DNA from: Asterella californica
Taxonomy: Eukaryota > Streptophyta > Marchantiopsida > Marchantiales > Aytoniaceae
NCBI GenBank assembly: GCA_036924285.1
Contig: JAYKYS010000001.1
Location: forward strand, 4,686,501 to 4,750,500
DNA length: 64,000 nucleotides
Direction: 5' to 3'
The translations under genes and the position numbers were made by a program. The notes under the pieces were generated by a model. The model was not told the origin of the DNA. It made no database searches and was given only the letters and a program-made list of their open reading frames with translations. Below are positions 1-10,966 of the stretch, one piece after another. The stretch's first letter is position 1. Each line of letters starts with the position of its first letter.

Positions 1-3000
1 CTTTTTTCTAGTAATTGAGATCATACATGTCACCGAGCCGGAATGTCTGTCTCGGGAAAATTTGTACAATCCACTCTACTACTCTCTAGCAAGATTTTGA
101 TAGCCTCTTCGAATTCGTAATCTACTTCTGTTGCATAAATGGTCCAGACAGATTAAACTCTTGTACTTAAAGGTCCAGGGCATCTCCCATTTATCCGCGT
201 GTAAATGTAGTGGATGTCTTCTTGAATCGTAGCCTAGACCGCCTTGCGTTGCCGAAAAGAAGTGAATATGAAGTGACGTTACTCTGTTAACAAGTAACTG
301 CGTGTGCTGTAGCTGGCGGTGACTGACTGAGCGATCCCAATGCTGAAATAGCACTTGCAGGAGATAACCAGATATGGAATCAGTACGAGCAACGCAGCTT
401 CTTCGTGCTTCAGGTGATCAAGTTACGGCCTGAAATTGCTGTCTACGGACTCGGCTAGGTGGGTGGCGTAGAATATTATCGTATTTGATGCATCTCCACC
501 TGCACTGTGCTAATAAGGGCCGGGCCTGCGTATGTTCAAAGCTCCGGAGCTTTGAATAAACTCTGTTCGACTCTGCTCTGGCTGGAAGATCGACAACCCG
601 GGTGGTTGCTGCTCCACTCGTGCAAGAATCATGACACCTAGTCCCCATCAATACCGTGCATACCCAGAGGTTTGAGCCATAGTCGGAAAGATAATAGAAG
701 TATGATCTAAATTCATCGTGTGCAGAAACTCTTCACTCGGTCCGCAAGGATGAGTTCACTGCAATCCAAGCAGCTTGCAACAGATCGAAGAGGTTTGTAC
801 ATCTTTCTCTTGCTCTTGCTCCTCCACGTCTTGAATCAGCGCGATGCTTAGAACATTCGAATTCTCCAAGCTACTGGTGATTTGGCCAACAACAACCGGA
901 CAGCTTCCAATACTGCCTTGCACAAACGGCGATTCAATGCAAGAGCCATTCGGTTTATTCTCGGCAGTAGAGTGGATGAACAAAGATTTGAACATGCCAT
1001 TCCTGGGCATTGACACCCTTCTGTTTGTCGGTGAATGGATGCCATGAGGTAGGAAGTGTAGAGCACACCCGCAGTGTCGATGATAGGGACGCCGAGATCC
1101 CCTTGGACCGCAACAAGCAATTACAGCGTTGTAAGCCCCCAGAAACCGGTTGAGGAAGAAGCCATAACTCCTCAAAGACGAGAACCAAGGAAAATCTTCG
1201 GATTGACGAGAACAAAGGAAAATCTTCGGATGTAACTGATCGGAAGTTGTCAGTAAATTAACCGCAAATCGCTCTCAAATGAAAGCTGCAGCTGTGTTGC
1301 CTTCTGGTCGTGAAGTCCTGGAATATATAGGTGGTGGATCCGGAAAGGCGACACACAGAGAGAAGACTGACAGGAGTTCTACAAGCCATGGAGCTCCAGT
1401 TTCAAAATGTTTCATGAAGTCCACCCGTTGAACGTCAGAGCAAAAACTGTTACAGCGAGTTCGAATTCAATTTGCTCAAAGGGTTTCAGGTCGTTGGAGT
1501 AAAGTGTCACTCAGCTTGTACAGTTAAAGGTTACAGTTGCAGTAGTGCTTCTCAGAGAGAAGTAGTACTTACGAGTGTATTTTGTATCTTACCTCACGCT
1601 TGAGTCTAGACCGCCAACTGTTCCTATTCGTCGTCTTAGTTCTGAAACTGCGCGCGGCCTTCCTTCAACCAACAGCAAGAGTACAGAAGCAGTGGAGTTT
1701 CGCGATCCACCTGTTCTCATGCTCAAGGTGGAGATACATAAAACCTGCTGACTTCCAAGGTTTCATGTTTGATGTGTGCTTAGTGAACGACAACCGAAGC
1801 TGTCTTGGTGTTTAAAGTCTCGCGAATAGGAGCACATTCAACCATTAATGCTGCTAATTTATGGTCCAGTGCTAGACAAGACTACAATTCCAAGACCGTG
1901 GGCTGCATTGAAGCTTTTTGAACTTTCTAAAAACTGCAGAAAACCTGCAGTGTGACCTCTGCCGTGGAAGAAATCGTTCGCAAACTGATATAGGATATGT
2001 CTTCAACGACCTCGAAGTGTCAACATGTTCCTATTTCGTCGCCTTAGTTCTGAGACTGCACGCGCGGACTTCCTTCGACCAACAGCAACAAGTAAAATTT
2101 CTCGACGCAGCTGTTTTCATGCTAAAGGTGGATATGTAGAACTGCTGACTTTGGGTATCATGATGGGTGTATGTGTTTGATATGTTATTATCGAATGAAA
2201 ACGAAATGGTCCGTGTATATATCCTTCGCTAATAGGGATACATTCCACCAAGAATGCTGCTAATTTATGCTTCCGTGCTTCTCAAGCCTATAATTGCAAG
2301 ACTGTGAGGCTCTATTAATGCTTTTTGAACTGTCGCACGAATGCAGAGATTCTGCGATGTGACTTCGGCTCTGCTCTCCCGATAATCACTAGACCTCTAC
2401 TGTTCATCGGTTCATCAGTACGTTTGAACGGTTTGGAGTCCATACTTAGCACGGGATGAAGGATCCGGAGCTAGCCAGACCACACCTCAGGTCTGGCTCC
2501 TCTGCAGAGATGCTGTGATCCTTAGAGTTCTTTCCAGACTCCAGCACCAGTACGAGACCCCTGATGTTTAGTACAGAACGAGCGGAATTTCTCGACGAAC
2601 CAGTTCTCATGCGCAAGGTGGATATATAAAACCTGCTGACTTTTGAGGTATGTGTTTGAGATTTGATTACTGGGTGACATCCGTAGTGTTCCGTGTTTAA
2701 ATTCTTCCGAAATAGGAGTACATTCCACCAAGAATGCTGCTAATTTATGCTTCCGTGCCTCACAAGACTACAATTGCAAGACTGTGAGCTCTATTAATGC
2801 TTTTTGAACTGTCTCACGATTGCAGAGATACTCCAGTGCGACCTCCGCTCTGCTCTCCCGATAATCACTAGACCTCGATTGTTCGTTGGTTTATCGGTCC
2901 GTTTGAAAGGTTTGGGTAAATACTCACCAGGATACGCTCCAGCCAGACCACACCTCAGAGATGATGTGATCCTTAGAGAGTTCTTCCAGGACTCTAGCAT

Positions 3001-4024
3001 CAGTGACTTTGGGTACGAGACTCGTGATGTTTGAGCATCAGCACATGTGGATGCTTACTCAAAGATGACCGGCTGCTTTGGATCAGACGGGTTCAACACG
3101 TTTTGGTTTAACCAGTAAACGCAGAACTTCTGAAGAAGTTTATTGTGCAAACACTACTCTAATTCCCATAGAAGTGGGCGGAACCGAAATGTAACCGTCT
3201 TTGTTGGAGATATGATATCTACTCATTAGAATGGTGAAGGATATCGAGAAGCGCTGATACCAAGACTCCGAACGAGAGATCAGAACTTCCTGATCTCTGA
3301 TACATTCTTAAAGACTTATATATTCCGATTGGACGCATGAATCCTACTTTTATATTAGCTCTCTACAAATATACATTAACATTATATAATCTAATTTCAG
3401 ATTAAATATGCAGCTCTCCGACATTCTAACGAATTCAATATATACCTTATCCCAGTATTGGAATAGCCAGTGCATTTCAAGAACGCTCGTGAAACCCGGA
3501 CCTAAGCTTATTAAGCGACAGCGACTACAGCTGGGAGTCAATATATAGAGTGCCATGGCTAGCAAAAGACCAGCGAGAGATTGGCCAAGCTGCTCACTGA
3601 AGAATGATCGCCTGGGAAGCGAAGAGCGAAAGGTTATCGCTGCTCGGTCGCGCGCCTCCGCTCTGCACAATCTCCCCGAATCGTTCTCACTTCCGTGGAA
3701 AGACCGGGAAGAGACTCTGCGCTACAGGTCGACGTGCCTTCCACATGATTTCACCGGTCTTTCAGGATATCTCATACTCCTCACTCTCTTATAGTTACTC
3801 ACGCTTGGGTCACAAGTAGCCGCTACACCGCCCAGATGCCAGAGGACCAACAGACCAAATTATTTAGCGGAGTGTACTGATGTCCCTCAACTTATAGTTT
3901 CTATCTAGAACAGAAGGCAACGTTTGCCGGGACCGAGGCACTATTCACTGATGCGTACTGTGTGTGAAGTGACTGTTATATATCGACGAAGTATTCATCG
4001 CCGATATTAAACTCTTGTATGACT
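1..4024 (+). repeat. R1 repeat family, copy a (left end outside window)
   Basis: This block is nearly identical to 21012-25020 in the same orientation; by eye only a few substitutions and small indels occur per several hundred bases. The similarity stops at the same sequence in both copies (ACTCTTGTA.GACT), after which the flanks differ, so the right boundary is real. The left boundary is outside the window, because copy b continues about 1.2 kb further left. No convincing coding frame spans it; open frames are short and unsupported. I could not find terminal TG...CA or inverted ends that would class it, so the element type is unknown. Inverted relatives lie at 12085-13062 and 30992-38660, and a direct partial copy lies at 40430-41345. 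Confidence 0.85.
1621..2890 (+). repeat. three diverged tandem subrepeats inside R1a
   Basis: Three imperfect units start near 1621, 2029 and 2545. Each has the same order of landmarks: a Ser/Gln-rich stretch with CAACAGCAA, then AAGGTGGA followed by an A/T-rich TATATA-like box and ACCTGCTGAC, then AATGCTGCTAATTTATG, then TTTTTGAACTGTC and a CTCTGC stretch. Units are roughly 330-480 bp because of indels. The same array is present in copy b near 22640-23900. It is probably a subrepeat array of a non-autonomous element. The TATA-like boxes could be promoters, but nothing else in the sequence proves that. Confidence 0.7.
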
Positions 4025-4089
4025 ATTAGCAGGACCTCATTATCAAGAGATGGTGATCATGAAATCTGTGAGCATTCTGCAGCTGGGAC

Positions 4090-4560
4090 CCGTTAGCATC
4101 CGTTGCACTTGCACCTCCATGTCGCCTGGTCAAATCAAAAGTGGAGATGTGAACCACAGTCGAAATTCTTAATGGACCAACCAGCCTTATTCACAAGTTG
4201 GACCCTTGAAGTATTCCACAAGCTTGTTTGCCGTAACTGTTGCAGTCTCTTCAAGTTGAATCATGTTGGCGTGAGATACTGCTTTCAACACAGTATTAGG
4301 TCAAAGTGGTTACTATCCATTGCGTTTGCACCTCCATGTCTCCGCTCTAACCAAAGATGGACATGAGAACTGCAGATAGAATCATGGTAGAACCAATGTG
4401 AAACAACCCGATTCCACATGCATTCCACAAGTGCGAAGCCTTTGTAAACGCCCGATGACAGAAGCCGAACACAATGGAACCAGTGCTAGTTTCTAAGGAT
4501 ACGAGAATCCCGGTTAAAAATCCGAGCTCTTAAGCATAGAAACAGTTGTTCAAACTAGGG
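4090..4560 (+). repeat. dispersed repeat shared with 8480-8800 and 15190-15345
   Basis: The block contains two similar pieces, each with TTGCACTTGCACCTCCATGT or a close variant. The first half (4142-4290) matches 15191-15345 and, inverted, 38770-38935. The second half (4290-4560) matches 8500-8800. No coding potential is visible beyond the ABCC-like fragment that follows. Confidence 0.65.
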
Positions 4561-4571
4561 CCTCTCTGGAG

Positions 4572-4800
4572 CTGTTGGAGAGATATGACCTCCAAGCAGA
4601 TGTCGAGGACAAGCTCGGAGCATTGGAGACTCTGTGGTTGTCGAGAGAAAAGAGTCATTCAAGTGGAAGGTGGATGCAGAAACATCGACTTGGCAAGGCA
4701 TCAATCTGGGAATTAAAACAGAGCTCTGTTGTTGCGGTTGTGGGAATCTCTATGATCGGAGCCGGGAAGAGGTCTCTTACCTGCTTGGCAAGGAGGGATG
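4572..4800 (+). pseudogene. ABCC (MRP-type) transporter fragment: NBD1 start, Walker A region
   Basis: Translation across two frames gives a VVVER..SFKWK stretch, then TSTWQGINL, then SSVVAVVG and GAGKRSLTC. In ABCC full-length ABC transporters, NBD1 starts with a similar order: a beta strand with SF.W, a ..INLEI..G..VAVVG strand, and Walker A GxxGxGKSSLL. Here Walker A is degenerate (GAGKRSLT) and the frame shifts near 4720, so it is a fragment, not a gene. A second, longer copy lies at 8828-9625, where the second strand reads GINLEIKPGSVVAVV. That match is the main reason for the call. It sits inside dispersed repeat DNA, consistent with capture by a mobile element. The other half of an ABCC protein is absent. 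An unrelated chance match is possible for this copy alone, but unlikely given the two copies. Confidence 0.6.
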
Positions 4801-4919
4801 CTCAAACTCTCAGACAGTACAGTATAGTTCGTTCATCTGTCGATCATGAGCTGTTGAATGATGATGGACTCCTACATAGCTTATTAGCCTTGAGTGAGTC
4901 GGTAGACTCAGGTTAGTGG

Positions 4920-5400
4920 AACCGGTACGGTAAAAGAGGAAAATCTTGTCCGGATCATCCTCCGGAGCTTCCTAATAGATACGTTTAGAACTTCGACATT
5001 CAATGGCTAAGGTATCTGGAAGGTTATATCGACTCACGAAGGGTTACTGTATGAGACTTCATGACGTACTGATTAGAATAATAAACAGTTCATTTGTTCT
5101 CTACATTACCGAGCCACTAAACTACTACTGAATTTGAAGCTTCCTACGAGTTCTTGTTTATAGCTTCTCTAGAGTGGCAAAAACATAGAGAATGGGATCT
5201 CTAATGGCACCTTAACTTTCAATCATATCTATTGTCGTTTTTGGTTCTTTTGAGCAATTGAGGAAGAGTTTGTTGCTGAAACTCCATAGTAGCATAGAAG
5301 TTTACATTGTGAATGTGTGAGGTTGATCTCAGCTCTAAGTGGGAAAGGAGCAAAGAGTTATGATGAATTAAAAATTGTTTTTTAAGTTTTTAGAGCTACA
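4920..5400. other. stretch without gene; partly shared with 9120-9365 and 9965-10015
   Basis: The segment 4980-5210 matches 9215-9365 and resumes at 9965. The copy near 9.4 kb thus carries about 600 extra bases at this point. No coding or RNA feature was recognised. From 5210 to 5400 I see only AT-rich unique sequence. Confidence 0.4.
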
Positions 5401-6250
5401 AGATACTATCATCGTTTGTGCGATGTTGTGAATCTAGTACCTTGGGGCGTGCATACTATACTTTGCTGGAGCGCTTAAGAGACCAAGATGTATTGGAACA
5501 AGTTTGATTGAGTTTTGAAAATCATACATGTGAGTATGTTGCACTAGAGCATCTTTCAATTGTAATAGATAGAGTTGTGATAATTGGATCGACCGGAAGT
5601 TAATAAATAGAGAAATATTTGGGTTGGAAGATCGAGATTCATAGCCAATCTTTTCAAACCACATACATCTTCATAGTCATATACTTAGTGTATTTGTAAA
5701 CATAAGAACATGTTATACAACAACGGAAGTCCTTAAATAACAATGAGGGGTTGGCACCTTCAGACTAACGTCCATGAATGGACGAATGTTCTTAAACGAT
5801 CATTTGCGGATGAAAGACCGATGTCTTTAAATAGATACTCATAAATAAACAGTCGTCACTTTTATGTTTGACATCCATAATATTTAGAACGGTAAAAATT
5901 TGATATTTACATAAATGAAATAACAACTTGCTATTCAACTTGTTATTTGTATAAACCAAAAATGCCGGCCGCTCTTTGAGTGACTGTCTATGACGCTCTT
6001 ATGCATAGCTTTCATACATTTTCATATTTTGAATCTTGACTCATACGTGGATGTTGCATATCATTCCACAGATTTTCAGAAAGATATAAACTGTATATAT
6101 GACTGTAAATTCTCTAATATACAGCCAAAATTCTTTATACTTAATATTCTATTCTAGTTGAGATTTAAAATCCACAGCAAGCTTTGCTCTAAGAGAAGGT
6201 GATATCACTCTAGTTCACCCTACATCTACATCCTCTTGATTACTACATAA
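5400..6250 (+). repeat. diverged dispersed repeat, pair with 30130-30960
   Basis: The two blocks align in the same orientation over their whole length, at roughly three quarters identity by eye. Shared landmarks are GAGACCAAG, ATGTTGCACTAGAGCATCTTT, AATGAGGGGTTGGCA and TCCACAGCAAGCTTTGCTCT. Inside is a short run of about 45-bp subrepeats around CGTCCTTAAA. No coding frame or terminal repeats were recognised, so it is an old unclassified element. Confidence 0.65.
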
Positions 6251-6265
6251 AATTGCGATAGTAGA

Positions 6266-6700
6266 TCATGAAGAATGAACCATGACGCCAACTCTCCCGT
6301 CACTACTACTACTATTTGGTCTCAAAATATTAGTACTTGTGCAAACTCTAAACTGAACATCAGTATTGTTACTTGAGTCCAAGTTAGACATCTTCCTCTT
6401 CTGGACCGAACTAGGTCCTTCCAAACCGAGGGTGACAATAAGATGAATATACGCCCCCACCAATTGCCAGAGCTTTCGACTCTTCTGAACAAATGTCAGT
6501 TCATTTAATGCGACTTTTGATAATCTTTCCTCAAGGAATTTTGCATCCAACTCTCTCATCTCCTGCTCCAATATCTCTCATTTTTGTATGTATAGATCAG
6601 TTACAAAATCCTCATTCTTCTCATCATCTGAATCCACCTTGTTCTCGTCGTTGTGTTTCACCTTTTTCCTTTTCAACTCTTGCATGGTTTTTTTGAGTGC
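6266..6700 (-). pseudogene. decayed coiled-coil ORF, unidentified
   Basis: On the minus strand an open frame of 101 codons (6571-6266) continues upstream through one stop to about 6700, giving some 145 codons. The upstream part is rich in K, E and D (for example VKHNDENKVDSDDEKNED). The downstream part begins EQEMRELDAKFLEERLSK, typical of a charged coiled coil. A further upstream piece in another frame adds more sequence after a frameshift. Such charged helical tails occur in DNA-binding proteins of plant transposons, but I do not recognise the family. The stop and frameshift show it is not functional. Confidence 0.4.
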
Positions 6701-6719
6701 TTGAGAATCTTATGGAGAA

Positions 6720-8055
6720 TTGTTGGAACTGAAGGGGTAGAGAAGTCATTGTCTTGGAAATTGTCAAATAAATAAATCGAGGTCGAGGAGGAGAAAATAC
6801 ACAAAAAATTAATCAGCGAAGTTTGATCGTGATGTTCAAATAAGACAGAATGCAAGTCAAAATAAACTATGCATATGTAAAATAAAACAATGATGTACAC
6901 ATAGTGAAATACATAACAAAAATTGTATAGTATAGAATAATTCAAGTCTTAAGTTTGAATGATGACCTATCTAGACTCAAGACCTAAGGACGAATGAGTA
7001 TCGTTGTCAAAGATAAAGTTATTTTTACTTTAAAGTTGTCCAACTTATATGTGTATAATTCTTATTGCTCAAGCTAACTTCTGCATGATACTTTTAACAA
7101 AAAATGATACAAGAGAAATACAAGACTTTGAGGCGTCCATGAACTTCATGGATGACATATGTACCAATATATCTTATGCAAGACATTTGTTTGAAAATTA
7201 AGAATATTAGCTCTCATAACTTACGTTCCCAAGAACCTAGATGATTGATAATTATTTTTTCTCTTTGGAAGATTTTTCTATTTTATGTTTCTCTCATCTT
7301 CTGTAAAATATATGTTCGATCTTGTTTCTTCACATTAATCAATTTGACGTGCATTGATGATTCTCTAGTTTTTGCAAACAAGATATTTAAGATTTTATCA
7401 GGTTTTGACAATCTGTATGAATTAGGGTAATTCAGTTCTTATGACAATAGACCCGATGAGTTAATTGTATTAATCTTTCCTATCAAAATGCAATTAAGTT
7501 TCTGAAGCTGATGGATGAATCTGGTGAAATTTACATCAATCTAAGTGCACAATTTTTTGTTTTGATCAGATTCTCTACTAGGTAGGTTCTTGAAATTCTA
7601 CAATCCCCCTCGAGATTTCTTGCTTTGGTTAGCAGATACCTAGTTGTTGTTCTCGGCTGTTAAAAGCAACTAAAAGAAGTATCTGAATCTAGGATATGTG
7701 TTACAAAGTTCAAATCTTTTCTATTTGTAAGTTTAAAAAGTTCTTCTCACCAAAATTTATGTTTCGGTTTTGATTCCAGTTCTTGAAAATATTCAACGAA
7801 GAAGAAATTTATATTTCTCAAAAGAAGTGATAATGACATTGCATTTGTGCCCGCTATAGAGATGAGTTGCAAGCACAAACGCCACATCAGACCTAGTCTA
7901 CTACCGAACATAACGTACATACGCTATATCTAGACAGAACGTGCAACGTGTGTTGTATTCATAATTATACGCACAGTATCTTCTATACGAAGTACAATTT
8001 AGAACCTTTACAAAATTAATCTATATCAACGGATGATGAAAAAAGCATCTATCAG
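6720..8055. other. AT-rich stretch, no gene seen
   Basis: The stretch is about two thirds A+T, with only short open frames that look random. No terminal repeats, RNA gene or coding homology was recognised. It separates two decayed minus-strand ORFs and may be the interior of the same dead element. Confidence 0.4.
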
Positions 8056-8059
8056 ATTC

Positions 8060-8340
8060 ATTGATTTAATTTACAATATACTAAGACCTTGTTGAGATTC
8101 TTGTACCTTCTCCCGAGCTTCTTGCGACTCAGACTCCTTCTCTTCGATCCGGGGTCTAAAAGCAGTCAATTCTCTTCGCAGATCCCGGAGACATGATTCC
8201 ATTTCTTTCTTTCCCTACTGTAGAATATCAATCTCCTCTACACTTTAGAATACCCCTCGAACAATCTTTCTCGCTTTCTAGTTACTTCAAATTCTAATTT
8301 TCTCAATGATTCATAAGCTGCTTAGTGGGAGGTGACCTTT
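8060..8340 (-). pseudogene. second decayed coiled-coil ORF, unidentified
   Basis: Minus-strand translation gives YESLRKLEFEVTRKRERLFE and, after a frameshift, EMESCLRDLRRELTAFRPRI followed by EEKESESQEAREKVQESQQ and a stop. The charge pattern and heptad-like leucines indicate a coiled coil. It has at least one frameshift and one internal stop. Together with 6266-6700 on the same strand it may be part of one dead element. The function is unknown. Confidence 0.4.
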
Positions 8341-8479
8341 CTAACTATACGTTAGAAGGATACACAAGATAAAATCACATAAGTCTTATAACTAGTTTAT
8401 TATTTGGCTTATATAGCTTATATTCAAACCCTAGCATGAGTATTAAGAAGGACACTGGTAGATGGTCTGAGTAGTATTC

Positions 8480-9250
8480 TTGAACCAGTATTAGGCCGAA
8501 ACGGTTACTATCCTTTGCACTTGCACCTCCATGTCTCCGCTCTAACCAAATATGGGCATAAGAAAGACAGATAGAATCTTGGTCGAACCAACGTGTAACA
8601 GCCAGATTCCACATGCATAAGAATTGCAGATAGAATCTTGGTCGAACCAACGTGAAACAGCCAGATTCCACATGCATTCCACAAGTGCGTAACCTTTGTA
8701 AACGACCGATGACGGTTCTAAAGATCCGAGAATCCTGGTTAGAAAACCCAAACTCTCAAGCATGGAAACAGTTGTTCAAAGTAGTAGCAGTTGTCCAAGC
8801 TAGTTGTTGTCTCTCTGTAGCTGTTGAAGAGATATGATCGCCAAGCAGATGTCGAAGACAAGCTTCTGTTTGGAGCATTGGAGACTATGTGGTTTTCGAG
8901 AGAAAGGGGTGGATGCAGAAAACATCGACTTCGCAAGGCATCAACCTGGAAATTAAACCGGGCTCTGTTGTTGCGGTTGTGAGGAAACTCGTGATCGGAG
9001 CCTGGAAGAGGTCTCTTACCTGCTTTGCAAGGAGGGACGATTCGTTCATAGGTCTCATCATGAGCTGTTCAATGATGATGGCTGCGTAGCTTTTATTAGC
9101 CTTGAGTAACTCGGTAGGCTCAGGTCAGTGGAACATCGGCCATTATATTCTTTCTACTGTCCCAGGTAGTCAATATGGTAGCATGGGAAATTCTTGTCCG
9201 TGCCATCCTCTGGAGCTTCATAGTAGATACTCTTAGAACCTCGGCATTCA
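8480..9250 (+). repeat. dispersed repeat related to 4290-5060, with a 59-bp tandem duplication
   Basis: The block follows 4290-5060 in order, at about 85 percent identity by eye. Near 8568 and 8627 the unit CAGATAGAATCTTGGTCGAA...CATGCAT occurs twice, with period 59; the 4.3 kb copy has it once. The block contains the ABCC-like fragment annotated separately. Confidence 0.65.
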
Positions 9251-9625
9251 GTGTCGATGGTTTCTGGAAGGTTATATAGACTAATCATGGGTACAAGACT
9301 TCATGAGCTAATGATTAGAATAATAAGCAGTTCATTTGTTCTCTACATTACCGAGTCACTAAACGTCGGTGCTACTGGCTCGCAGATGGAAACGGGCGAC
9401 AGCACAAGGTTCGCTTTACTAAAAGCAATGATACACAAAGACTTTCAGGATGACGGTCTGCTCGGAAGAAATTTTGAAGAAGGATATATCAACTCGTGTT
9501 ACAGAATCTGCATTTGGGCCACCCAGATACTGTCTGGGGATAACACTGAAATCGGTGACCGTGGGCTCTTCTTAGCTAGTGGTCCTTACGTTCGATGTGC
9601 CTTCTACGGCTTCCTCCGCCTATGG
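8828..9625 (+). pseudogene. ABCC (MRP-type) transporter fragment: NBD1 from Walker A region to signature
   Basis: Two coding-like pieces lie in order. At about 8890-9050 the frame reads GINLEIKPGSVVAVV then a degraded Walker A (IGAWKRSLT). At about 9434-9620 another frame reads GLLGRNFEEGYINSC, then ILSGDNTEIGDRGLFLASGP. In ABCC proteins NBD1 runs from INLEI.G..VAVVG and Walker A through DNILFG..F.E..Y and then GD.TEIGERG.NLSGGQ, the ABC signature. The order and spacing sense agree, while the signature LSGGQ has decayed to LASGP and the Walker A Gly-Lys-Ser is lost. Intron or repeat sequence probably separates the pieces. The 139-codon ORF at 9251-9670 covers the second piece. It is not a working transporter. 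It is presumably a captured exon group amplified with the repeat, since a shorter copy is at 4572-4800. Confidence 0.65.
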
Positions 9626-9669
9626 GAAGTAAGAGGAAGTGACCTTATCGTCAATTCAGACGACCATTG

Positions 9670-10353
9670 ACCTCTGGTAAGACCACTGTGAACACGACTA
9701 TTAATCTCACCAACGCTTCCGTCTGATTTTGTGACCAAAGTCTGTTTCTAACGATGACAACTATACAGAAATGAAGGATAGTGCTAGGAATCCTAAGGCG
9801 CAAAGGAAGGAACCAAACAGCTAAGCTGAGCTCTTTGCTAAGCTTGAATTGAATTTGTTCTGTACAGCTCTTGGCTACTCGTCTAGCTTGGCATTTGGAT
9901 CGTTCTACTCCACTTTCCAGCAAACAACCACTACGGCACGGAAAAAGAACAATTCGACGAATGCCAGAAGCTTCCTACGAGTTCCAGTTTACAGCTTCTC
10001 TGGAGTGGAAAAAGGACAGAGACAAGTCGTAGGCAGCTGCTCACAGAGGATCATCTGTGAGCATCATCATTCCCACGATCATCCCTCTGTGATCGCTGGC
10101 AAGCATTCAAGCACGCTATCCCCTGACTGCGTAGAGCGAGAGGTGATCGCGCTCGGTTACCCGCCTCACGCTTTGCCCTCTACATTACATCCCAGGACCC
10201 TTCTCCTTTCCGTGGAAGAGCTGGAGACTCCACGCTTCAGGTGGACATGCCTTCCACATGATCACTCCGCAATCTCTTACTCCCGCTTGGGTTACAGGCA
10301 GTCGGTACACAGCCCAGATGTTAGACTCGTCACAAGACCAGAGTACCTAGGCT
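9670..10353 (+). repeat. repeat-derived stretch; 10090-10340 is a diverged relative of 3600-3840
   Basis: Around 10120-10340 the order of motifs (GCTCGGTT.C.CGCC, TTTCCGTGGAAGAG, CCTTCCACATGAT, CTCCCGCTTGGGT, CGCCCAGATG-like) follows R1a 3640-3840 with much divergence. Another partial relative lies at 11500-11690. The 181-codon open frame at 9849-10394 runs through these repeats and into a minisatellite, so I do not call it a gene. Confidence 0.5.
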
Positions 10354-10966
10354 CTGAATTCATATTCACTTTACTTGTAGTTTATATGCTATAGCAGAAG
10401 TCACTGAATTCATATTCACTTCATTTGTAGTTTATATGCTATAGCAGAAGGCAGCGTTGTCCAGCTGGGACTAAAGCACTATTCATTAGGTGATTACTGT
10501 GAATAAAGCATTATTCATCAGGTAATCAGCTGGGACTAAAGCACTATTCATCAGGTGATAACTGTGAATAAAGCATTATTCATCAAGTAATCAGCTGGGA
10601 CTAAAGCACTATTCATCAGGTGATTACTGTGAATAAAGCACTATTCATCAGGTAATCAGCTGGGACTAAAGCACTATTCATCAGGTGATTACTGTGAATA
10701 AAGCACTATTCATCAGGTAATCAGTTGGGACTAAAGCACTACTCATCAAGTGATTACTGTGAGACCACTGTTTCTATTAAGCAGGACATGAGGAGATGAT
10801 GACGTTTAGTATCGTCTGAATTCATATTCACTTCACTTGTAGTTTATATGCTATAGCAGAAGGCACTGAATTCATATTCACTTCACTTGTAGTTTATATG
10901 CTATAGTAGAAGGCACTGAATTCATATTCACTTCACTTGTAGTTTATACGCTATAGCAGAAGGCAG
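10354..10966 (+). repeat. 50-bp minisatellite, five units in two clusters
   Basis: Units beginning CTGAATTCATATTCACTTCA and ending GCTATAGCAGAAGGCA start at 10354, 10404, 10816, 10866 and 10916, giving a period of exactly 50. The two clusters are separated by the first block of the 65-bp array, so the whole arrangement looks duplicated as a higher-order unit. Confidence 0.9.

Noticed and set aside
756..1175. 139-codon minus-strand open frame in R1a (also present in R1b as 137 codons)
   Set aside because: Frames on both strands are open here and the copies are too similar to show coding constraint. No domain is recognisable.
1258..1430. possible small gene starting MKAAAVLPSGREVLEYIGGG, repeated in several R1 copies
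   Set aside because: The frame is under 60 codons in most copies. It overlaps a TATA-like box and differs between copies by indels that break it.
9849..10394. 181-codon plus-strand open frame
   Set aside because: It runs through diverged R1-like repeat and into the 50-bp minisatellite, and has no domain or homologous frame in the related copies.
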